From: JAWXBG01 sp044375415
GTDB lineage: Bacteria; Bacteroidota; Bacteroidia; Flavobacteriales_D; Sanyastnellaceae
Direction of reading: 5' to 3'
Length of the DNA: 48,872 bases
NCBI GenBank assembly: GCA_044375415.1
Contig: JBILMS010000020.1
Span: 1 to 48,872 of the forward strand
Shown: in pieces, positions 40,901-46,772 of the stretch
Numbering within the stretch: the first letter of the stretch is position 1
How the letters are laid out: each line of letters begins with the position of its first letter
Made by a program: the position numbers and the translations under genes
Notes under the pieces: generated by a model
Database searches by the model: none
Seen by the model: the letters and a program-made list of their open reading frames with translations, nothing else
Told to the model about the DNA's origin: nothing

Positions 40901-41478
40901 AATATGTCTTCTATAACTTCCGGGGTTAAAAGAGAATCGATAGCTTGAAATTTGTCGTAATCGGTCATAGACCTCTGCCAATACTTATCGGATATCTCCA
41001 GCCCTATTACCGTCTTTCCCTTTCCCGATGCCCGTTTATACAAGTAACTATCTAAAAATTCGCGCTGATCGGGATTTTCCCGACGGACTTTTTCGCGTCG
41101 AATTGCCTCTTTGTTTGTATAGTCCCATGTCTTATCAAATTCAATTTTTTTCTTGGATTTACTCGGTTTTTCTTCCTCTTTTCCAAAAATCAAATTGCCC
41201 AAATTCATTTTCTCGGACATAAGTTGAGCTGTAATGAAATTCAGAGAATCCATGTTAAATTCGAAAGCCGCACCTTGACAGCGATCAAAGCAAACGAGCA
41301 CCGAATCTGGAAAATCGAAGACCCGATTATCATTTAAGTGCATTGTTCCAAATAAGTAATTGTATGCTTTCGATTCCGGAAGTTTAAATCTCCAAAGCAG
41401 AGAATAATCTTCTCGGTTTTGCGCAATCAGACTTGAGCTGAAAGAGAGTATCAGCGTTAGGGTTAAAAGTCGTTTCAT
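37954..41478 (-). CDS. Giant TraB/GumN-family secreted protein
   Basis: A 1174-residue secreted protein (signal MKRLLTLTLILSFSSSLIAQ). The start at 41478 is chosen because the longer ORF from 41538 overlaps the ZIP gene and has no signal. The N-terminal 300 residues are a TraB/GumN domain (SYNYLFGTMHLND-like GTMH motif at about 45-48; VGAGHLGGEEGIIQLLRNDGYIVEKV at about 270-300). The rest is not TraB: two repeated beta-rich modules of about 160 residues (around 320-460 and 470-640), then a long helical part to the C-terminus with many Tyr and Asp. Typical GumN proteins are about 300 residues, so this is a large fused form. TraB proteins are putative metal-dependent proteases. Confidence 0.85.
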   Translation of the reverse strand: MKRLLTLTLILSFSSSLIAQNREDYSLLWRFKLPESKAYNYLFGTMHLNDNRVFDFPDSVLVCFDRCQGAAFEFNMDSLNFITAQLMSEKMNLGNLIFGKEEEKPSKSKKKIEFDKTWDYTNKEAIRREKVRRENPDQREFLDSYLYKRASGKGKTVIGLEISDKYWQRSMTDYDKFQAIDSLLTPEVIEDILSRRLTKEDMLNIYWEGNLDSLTKVMYSPGIMAVTSELNLVKRNYMHFYGIKNFSTDSTYFVSVGAGHLGGEEGIIQLLRNDGYIVEKVEASFSGTSEKLKSEKYEFPWKRFDHMDGISLMFPNTPAEVEFEGNAAMDMFISMDTENGMGLFVGALKMEVGDISMETTEKSIKENLASDSKLTLEKSKITKLNGEDAIEIVASFGKFAMRAYYVFRSNRIMYYVGGFAEDRKVILGPVGDKFFKSASYHDPAPRKTIDWKEFTPKNSNFRLLAPTLITERVISAPGFEDEPAEEIYLSMYMDAAKSKAYIFRHSDVLPGEYYEDQEETLDLLMDYLQSPDGDATQVLFDSTSTFMGYPARFSKVKTVDATMQIIVFFRGSRNFILLISKADGAFSWTDPFFEEISPMPYETEVIVQKEVSDMNAAVSSFSTGTNYSVKEDGSWSFPLAADSMSYWWVRDDKSSIQQGFLRFHFDSLYFRSAVDSALWDITSSNHVFFGDSITSRKCLDENGERVLYYESCYTKFPLLKIKGKVLLNGREAICSVVKYPADYENIEKVDSLAYGFQVIQKSYDDISISKTKEIIDYLKYVDANEKYDYSDIYILDKYKFSESDLPQIREAFLENYKTDTALYLGFSESWARVLLELKDPEFTKTVEKKVKSCPFESTRNTILSLYLKGDSTRAGVQQFLNILNELTFTKESTILSGAFSTNYSRVKDEWITISELGRKEFLSSGFLYLCSAIQEDSTLQGMLSTVETEFPFYIQQCVKSYRSSIRAGDSYPYSLYALELGAQICGNFKPTPELFVALDSARVVLEAEEPNASVLISELRLGKNPEKERVQKCLKSPWHGFRLITSCYKYGFEKKSGIDKLKDEEILCAHILEYMSDDYEVDRSSLYKKIVTDKGAFYVISYGYAEESEEYYQAYGPFQEGEMKKVLEDLNKYTVDSVYDEDYTNSPSESRDDTIKAIKNGTYTRFWDTYYPGK

Positions 41479-41518
41479 GATAAAAAAAAAGGGAAAGTTA
41501 AGGAAGACCGTGTTTTCT

Positions 41519-42340
41519 TCAACCCAAGGCAACATCAAGAATCATCATTACCACGAAGCCTCCTATGAATCCTAATACAGCTACATCGGTATACTTGTCG
41601 CGTTGAGTTTCAGGAATAACTTCTTCTACCACAACGTAAATCATAGCCCCTGCAGCAAAAGCCAATGCGAATGGCAATACCGGTTCTAAGTATATAACTG
41701 CCACTGCGCCTATAACACCGGCAACAGGTTCGACTATTGCCGAGAGTTGACCATACCAAAAACTCTTGAATCTAGAGACTCCATGCCTTCTAAGAGGCAT
41801 GGAAACAGCCATTCCTTCAGGGAAATTCTGAATACCAATGCCGATGGCCAAAGCAATAGCGGCCGGAAGCGCTTCCTCCATTCCATTGGCCGCTGCACCA
41901 AACATTACACCTACTGCCAAGCCCTCAGGAATGTTGTGAAGGGTAATTGCAAGCAACAATAAAGTAGTCTTATGCCATTGGGTTTTCATTCCCTCCGTTT
42001 CGTTATCACCGAAATTGATATGCAAGTGAGGAGTGAATTTATCAAGAGCGAAAATGAACAGTGCTCCTCCTAAAAACCCAACGGCTGCAGGCATCCAAGG
42101 GAAATTCGGGTAAATCGTTTCGGAATATTCGATGCTCGGCGCTAATAGCGACCAGAAACTAGCGGCTACCATTACACCACCGGTAAAACCCAAGAGAGCA
42201 TCAAATACTCCCCTGTGAACCGTCTTAAAGAAAAACACCAATGAAGCTCCGGCTGCGGTTACAAGCCAGGTAAACGTCGTTGCAATGAGCGCTGCCATCA
42301 CCGGTCCGGTTCCTATGAAAAAATCTACTAGTGACTCCAT
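41519..42340 (-). CDS. ZIP-family metal transporter
   Basis: A 273-residue polytopic protein with about eight membrane segments. The start MESLVDFFIGTGPVMAAL (42340) is chosen because the ORF to 42478 adds 46 charged residues that include no signal or membrane segment. Metal-site motifs are HNIPEGLAVGVMFG and QNFPEGMAVSM, the HNxPEG/xNxPEG pair of ZIP proteins. Imports Zn or other divalent cations; in bacteria usually the ZupT-like type. Upstream a TAnnTTTG box lies 26 bp before the ATG. Divergent from hmgA. Confidence 0.9.
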   Translation of the reverse strand: MESLVDFFIGTGPVMAALIATTFTWLVTAAGASLVFFFKTVHRGVFDALLGFTGGVMVAASFWSLLAPSIEYSETIYPNFPWMPAAVGFLGGALFIFALDKFTPHLHINFGDNETEGMKTQWHKTTLLLLAITLHNIPEGLAVGVMFGAAANGMEEALPAAIALAIGIGIQNFPEGMAVSMPLRRHGVSRFKSFWYGQLSAIVEPVAGVIGAVAVIYLEPVLPFALAFAAGAMIYVVVEEVIPETQRDKYTDVAVLGFIGGFVVMMILDVALG

Positions 42341-42366
42341 AAACACATTCCTGAACTTAGAATAGT

Positions 42367-42374
42367 CAAACGTA
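42367..42374 (-). promoter_or_regulatory. Predicted -7 promoter box of the ZIP gene
   Basis: TACGTTTG on the minus strand fits TAnnTTTG. It is followed by about 26 bases to the ATG, a plausible leader of 20 bases. No clear TTG at the -33 distance. It supports the shorter start at 42340. Confidence 0.45.
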
Positions 42375-42576
42375 AAATGTTTGAGGTGTCTAATATATGG
42401 AATTCTATGTGAATACAAAATTGCATATTTCCTATTTCGGTGGTATGTATGCACTGCCCGCAATTCCGGAGCTGACATTCATCAGTTTTTGTCCTCTTCC
42501 TCCTACTTCTGATTTCTGTCATTGTACAGCATCCTCTTTCGTTGGTCTTTCGCATTCAGAACACAAAAGACCAAGT

Positions 42577-43752
42577 ATGCCCATCTATCAACGACAAGGA
42601 AAAATTCCGCATAAAAGACACATAGTCTTCAAAAACGGTGAAGGATTGTATCATGAAGAACTCTTTGGGACAGAGGGATTTTCTAGCACATCTTCTTTAG
42701 TGTATCACTTGAATCCGCCCACCATGGTGAGCCATTTAGGTGAAGCATTTAGCGTTCGACCGGAAATTGCCATAGAAGACAATCTGAAGGCTCTGAGTTT
42801 TAAAAGCTTCGACATTCCTACAAGCGACGATTATATTGAAAGCCGAAAAGTGCTTTTCGTGAACAACGATATGCAAGTTGCCATCGCTCGTCCACGTCAA
42901 AGTATGAAGGACTACTTCTTCAAAAATGCCGATAGCGATGAACTTATTTTCGTTCATTCAGGTATTGGCGTTTTAAAAACTATGTACGGCTCTGTTGAAT
43001 TCGAATATGGCGACTACATAGTTATTCCACGTGGCACGGTTTATCAATTAAAGTTCGCTCACGAAGATAATCATCTTCTTATCATTGAATCTCGAAGTCC
43101 TGTGCGCACGCCGAAGAGATACCGAAATGAATTCGGTCAGATGTTAGAGCACTCGCCATTCTGTGAGAGAGATTTTAAACTACCAACAAACTTCGAGACA
43201 CATGATGAGAAAGGTGAGTTTAAAATCATGATTCAAAAACGTGGATTAATCTATCCATACACTTATGAAACACATCCCTTTGATTTGATAGGCTGGGATG
43301 GATACAATTATCCCTATGCCTTTTCTATATTCAACTTTGAACCGATTACTGGTCGCATACATATGCCTCCTCCCATTCACCAGAATTTTGAGGGAAACAA
43401 CTTTGTAATCTGCTCATTCGTTCCTCGTATGTACGACTACCATCCCGATGCTATTCCCGCACCCTATCATCATAGCAATATAGACAGCGATGAAATCCTG
43501 TACTACGTTGATGGCGATTTTATGAGTCGCAATAATATTGGTAAAGGTCAATTCACGTTACATCCCGCCGGTATCCCGCATGGTCCGCATCCCGGTGCAA
43601 TAGAAAGAAGTATCGGTAAAAAGGAAACGCAGGAATTGGCTGTTATGATCGATCCTTTTAATCCCATGCAGATTACCAAAGTTGCAATGGAATGTGAGGT
43701 AAAAGACTATTACAAATCCTGGATGTCGAAACCTATTTTAAGCCCTTTATAA
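42577..43752 (+). CDS. hmgA: Homogentisate 1,2-dioxygenase
   Basis: A 391-residue iron dioxygenase that opens the aromatic ring of homogentisate to maleylacetoacetate. The start MPIYQRQGKIP (42577) is preferred: the ORF from 42397 carries 60 extra residues with no homology and is rejected. Core motifs include YEFGDYIVIPRGT-like EYGDYIVIPRGT, FEPITGRIHMPPPIHQNFEGNNF, HHSNIDSDEILYYVDGDFMSR and HPAGIPHGPHP, with the Fe-binding His and Glu. It is 36 bp upstream of the gene for 4-hydroxyphenylpyruvate dioxygenase, which makes its substrate. Confidence 0.95.
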   Translation: MPIYQRQGKIPHKRHIVFKNGEGLYHEELFGTEGFSSTSSLVYHLNPPTMVSHLGEAFSVRPEIAIEDNLKALSFKSFDIPTSDDYIESRKVLFVNNDMQVAIARPRQSMKDYFFKNADSDELIFVHSGIGVLKTMYGSVEFEYGDYIVIPRGTVYQLKFAHEDNHLLIIESRSPVRTPKRYRNEFGQMLEHSPFCERDFKLPTNFETHDEKGEFKIMIQKRGLIYPYTYETHPFDLIGWDGYNYPYAFSIFNFEPITGRIHMPPPIHQNFEGNNFVICSFVPRMYDYHPDAIPAPYHHSNIDSDEILYYVDGDFMSRNNIGKGQFTLHPAGIPHGPHPGAIERSIGKKETQELAVMIDPFNPMQITKVAMECEVKDYYKSWMSKPILSPL

Positions 43753-43788
43753 AATTCTTTTTTGTAAAAATCATTATCTCCTTTTGTC

Positions 43789-44940
43789 ATGGACAATTTA
43801 ACAGATGTAAAAAACTATCGTTATTCCGGTGAGAAAATATTCGACGAAGCTCAAGATTTTTTGGCGATACAAGGAACCGATTATGTCGAGTTGTATGTCG
43901 GCAATGCCAAACAAGCGGCTCATTATTATAAAACCGCCTTCGGATTTCAAACCCTCGCGTATGCCGGACTTGAAACCGGAGTTCGCGACAGAACTTCTTA
44001 TGTCCTGGCTCAAGGTAAAATAAGGTTGGTACTTACTACTTCCTTTGACCCTGAAAGCGAAATTTCTCATCATGTTCGGAAACATGGTGATGGTGTGAAA
44101 GTAATTGCTCTTTGGGTGGATGATGCGCGAAGTGCCTTTGAAGAGACTACAAAACGAGGCGCAGAACCCTATCTCGAACCCACCATCATGAAAGATAATG
44201 ACGGCGAAATCGTAAAGTCGGGAATCTATACTTACGGTGAAACGGTGCATTTATTTATAGAACGAAAAAACTACTCGGGAACATTCATGCCCGGTTTTAT
44301 AAAAGTTGAATCAGACTATAATCCGGGTGACTTGGGATTTAATTACATCGATCACATGGTAGGAAATGTGGAACTTGGAGGTATGGCCAAGTGGGCTAAA
44401 TTTTATGGTGAAGTGATGGGATTTGCCAACCTTATAACATTTGATGACAAAGACATTTCAACGGCATACACGGCGCTTATGAGCAAGGTGATGACCAACG
44501 GCAATGGCCGAATTAAATTTCCCATAAACGAACCGGCGCATGGATTAAAAAAATCGCAGATCGAAGAATACCTCGATTTTTATGGAGGTCCGGGTTGTCA
44601 GCATATCGCCATAGCAACCGACAACATCGTTTTTTCCGTTTCCGAAATGCGCAAACGCGGAGTCGAATTCCTTCATGTTCCCGGTGAATATTATGATACC
44701 GTTGGCGATCGAGTTGGAATTATCGAAGAAGACATGGAAGTCCTTAAAAAACTTGGGATCATGGTGGATCGCGATGAAGAAGGATACCTACTCCAAATAT
44801 TCACTAAACCCGTGGAAGACCGACCTACTCTATTCTTTGAAATAATTCAAAGAAAAGGAGCTAAGAGTTTCGGTAAAGGAAATTTCAAAGCTCTTTTCGA
44901 AAGTATCGAAGCAGAACAAGCACGCAGGGGAACTCTCTAA
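43789..44940 (+). CDS. hppD: 4-hydroxyphenylpyruvate dioxygenase
   Basis: A 383-residue two-domain VOC dioxygenase that makes homogentisate from 4-hydroxyphenylpyruvate in tyrosine catabolism. The metal ligands are His189 (YIDHMVGN), His272 (GPGCQHIAIAT) and Glu351 (FFEIIQRKG). Full length. It directly follows hmgA, so the two form the tyrosine-degradation pair. The genes for the next steps (maleylacetoacetate isomerase, fumarylacetoacetase) are not in the window. Confidence 0.96.
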   Translation: MDNLTDVKNYRYSGEKIFDEAQDFLAIQGTDYVELYVGNAKQAAHYYKTAFGFQTLAYAGLETGVRDRTSYVLAQGKIRLVLTTSFDPESEISHHVRKHGDGVKVIALWVDDARSAFEETTKRGAEPYLEPTIMKDNDGEIVKSGIYTYGETVHLFIERKNYSGTFMPGFIKVESDYNPGDLGFNYIDHMVGNVELGGMAKWAKFYGEVMGFANLITFDDKDISTAYTALMSKVMTNGNGRIKFPINEPAHGLKKSQIEEYLDFYGGPGCQHIAIATDNIVFSVSEMRKRGVEFLHVPGEYYDTVGDRVGIIEEDMEVLKKLGIMVDRDEEGYLLQIFTKPVEDRPTLFFEIIQRKGAKSFGKGNFKALFESIEAEQARRGTL

Positions 44941-45000
44941 ACGCTGCGGCCGGAATGCCAATCAGCACCTTGCTGTAACTGATAAGTGCGAACAGATGCG

Positions 45001-45008
45001 TACCTTTG
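45001..45008 (+). promoter_or_regulatory. Predicted -7 promoter box of the QueD-like gene
   Basis: TACCTTTG followed by C is a textbook Bacteroidota -7 box. It lies inside the extended reading frame that begins at 44996, which supports the inner ATG at 45026 as the real start. The -33 TTG is not evident at the standard distance. Confidence 0.5.
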
Positions 45009-45025
45009 CACTCCAATTAGAAAAA

Positions 45026-45481
45026 ATGCAAAACGAGTTAGTACGCGTCACTAAGGTTTTCACAATGGACATGGCTCATGCTTTGTTCGGCTATGAAGGT
45101 CCGTGCAAAAATATTCACGGTCATACGTATAGATTGCATGTAACGCTTTCGGGCAAAATAATTTCAGATAATACAAGTCCGCTGAATGGGCTGGTAATAG
45201 ACTTTGGAGACATCAAAACGTTGGTTTTCGAGAAGATCATTAGTCGATTTGATCACGCTCTCGTGCTTCACGAATCTGCACCTTATAGCATTGATCGATT
45301 TTTACCTGATCATTTTGAAAAGGTCATCCTCGTTCCATTTCAACCCTCATGCGAATGCCTAATGCTTCACTTCCGCGCCTTAATAGTGGAAGTGCTTCCT
45401 AAACAAGTAAACCTCGTTTATTTACGACTCGAGGAAACGGCGAGTTCGTATGCTGAATGGAGAATTGAAGATCAGAAATAA
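45026..45481 (+). CDS. queD: 6-pyruvoyl/6-carboxy-tetrahydropterin synthase family (QueD/PTPS)
   Basis: A 151-residue T-fold enzyme. The zinc histidines are His18, His31 and His33, and the nucleophile Cys27 in CKNIHGH; the C-x3-HGH spacing and the numbering match Escherichia coli QueD. Further are DFGDIK, FDHALVLHE and a CECLMLHF. QueD makes 6-carboxytetrahydropterin for queuosine, PTPS makes pyruvoyltetrahydropterin for tetrahydropterin cofactors. It lies 85 bp after hppD with its own promoter box and ends 5 bp from the next gene on the other strand. The position next to tyrosine catabolism raises the possibility of a pterin role, but QueD is the default call. Confidence 0.88.
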   Translation: MQNELVRVTKVFTMDMAHALFGYEGPCKNIHGHTYRLHVTLSGKIISDNTSPLNGLVIDFGDIKTLVFEKIISRFDHALVLHESAPYSIDRFLPDHFEKVILVPFQPSCECLMLHFRALIVEVLPKQVNLVYLRLEETASSYAEWRIEDQK

Positions 45482-45486
45482 ACTAC

Positions 45487-46503
45487 TTACTTCTTGGCAA
45501 GCCATAAGTCTCCATTTTTACAATGGATTCGACCTATCTGATCTGATTTAAATAGATCTAACATGGTGCTTTCAGCTTCATCAAAAGATATTTCTGCCAA
45601 AACTTCAAATTCCCTTGTGGTGAGTGTTCCGAATTTATTCAACAAGAAATTCGGCGACTTATCGTATGTTCTTGCTTCTGCCTGAGGGTATAACTTGAGA
45701 ACAAGACTCTCGAAGTGCTCATAGCTTCTATATCCATAAATGATATCCCCTGTTCCCTCTTGATTTGAAAAGAAAAACGTTGGGAATCCTTTCACCCCTC
45801 TTTCACGGCTTACCCGGAGATCCTTTTTAAACTCGACTTCAGCCGGCCCTTGATAATCGCTTCGAAACTGCGCTGTATCGAGTCCGCATTCACCGGCGAT
45901 CTCAGACATTACTTGCAAGGAGGTAATATTTACTTTTTGAAGAAACAATTTTTCTCTGATAACTCTCAAAAAATGAACTGCCTTCTCTTTCGATTGCATC
46001 TCCGCTGCTTTATATCCGATAGAAGGAGGGTAAGACGAATTCAACGGGTCTTCCAGCCATATGTCCCCATCGATCGGCATTTTGTAATATGCACTCACCT
46101 CGTCCCAATGATGAGCCACGTCCGATGGTTTACTAATCCCACCACTATCATATATATCCCAAGAAGGAAGTAATCCACCCATGTGATAATTTATATGAAG
46201 CAGATTGCCATATTCAAGTTTCAGTTTTTTTAATTGAGGTTCTACACCCCAACATGTCGAGCAAATTGGATCTGTGAAATAATCGATTATTAGTGCAGTG
46301 CTATCTCCCGGCACGCTCACTTTTTGTTCCAATGAATCGGTCGAACCGGGAATAGCACATACTCCGTCTATTGGATCGCATAGCAAGGGATTTTGTTTGT
46401 CTTCGTTTTTCATAACATCATATTGGCCGTGTATTTCGCACGAATGAAGAAATAAAAGTTTACATGTTAAGGGTAAAAGGAGGTTTCTAAAGCCAAATCT
46501 CAT
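45487..46503 (-). CDS. DsbA-family thioredoxin-like protein (SpxH/FrnE type)
   Basis: A 338-residue protein with the start at 46503. The thioredoxin-like part (about 65-300) has the CSTC active site (Cys81, Cys84) in FTDPICSTCWGVEPQ, the YHMGGLLPSW segment, and the GVKGFPTFFF cis-Pro region. This pattern is nearest to the DsbA/SpxH (YjbH) group. The N-terminus MRFGFRNLLLPLTCKLLFLHSC is signal-like. A second start at 46413 (MKNEDKQNPLLC) would give a cytosolic form. The promoter box just upstream fits the second start better. Convergent with the QueD gene at 5 bp. Confidence 0.82.
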   Translation of the reverse strand: MRFGFRNLLLPLTCKLLFLHSCEIHGQYDVMKNEDKQNPLLCDPIDGVCAIPGSTDSLEQKVSVPGDSTALIIDYFTDPICSTCWGVEPQLKKLKLEYGNLLHINYHMGGLLPSWDIYDSGGISKPSDVAHHWDEVSAYYKMPIDGDIWLEDPLNSSYPPSIGYKAAEMQSKEKAVHFLRVIREKLFLQKVNITSLQVMSEIAGECGLDTAQFRSDYQGPAEVEFKKDLRVSRERGVKGFPTFFFSNQEGTGDIIYGYRSYEHFESLVLKLYPQAEARTYDKSPNFLLNKFGTLTTREFEVLAEISFDEAESTMLDLFKSDQIGRIHCKNGDLWLAKK

Positions 46504-46507
46504 ATTG

Positions 46508-46515
46508 CAAAGATA
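46508..46515 (-). promoter_or_regulatory. Predicted -7 promoter box of the DsbA-family gene
   Basis: TATCTTTG on the minus strand followed by C fits TAnnTTTG, with a TTG 14 bp upstream (short spacing). Transcription would begin at about 46502, at or inside the first ATG codon (46503). This favours a leaderless start or the inner ATG at 46413. Confidence 0.4.
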
Positions 46516-46772
46516 ACCACTACTTATTACAATAATCATATCTATATGATTTATAGGCGGATAATTCACCTTGGCGCAAGTACTAGTTTATATTCTTTTT
46601 AATAAGTTGATGATAATAAAACAAATAGATAAAAATCAAAATAAATGTAGATATAAATCATTTACTTTGGCCACCCTTTTCGATTACTTCGTCTTTCATT
46701 TGGACTTGCTAATCGACAAGATCGATTCTATATTATCTAATCATTTTATTAACAAACCATTAATTTCTACCT

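Noticed and set aside
42397..42576. 60-residue N-terminal extension of homogentisate dioxygenase
   Set aside because: The extra residues have no homology to the family and the inner ATG at 42577 gives the usual start; the stretch is the regulatory gap shared with the ZIP gene.
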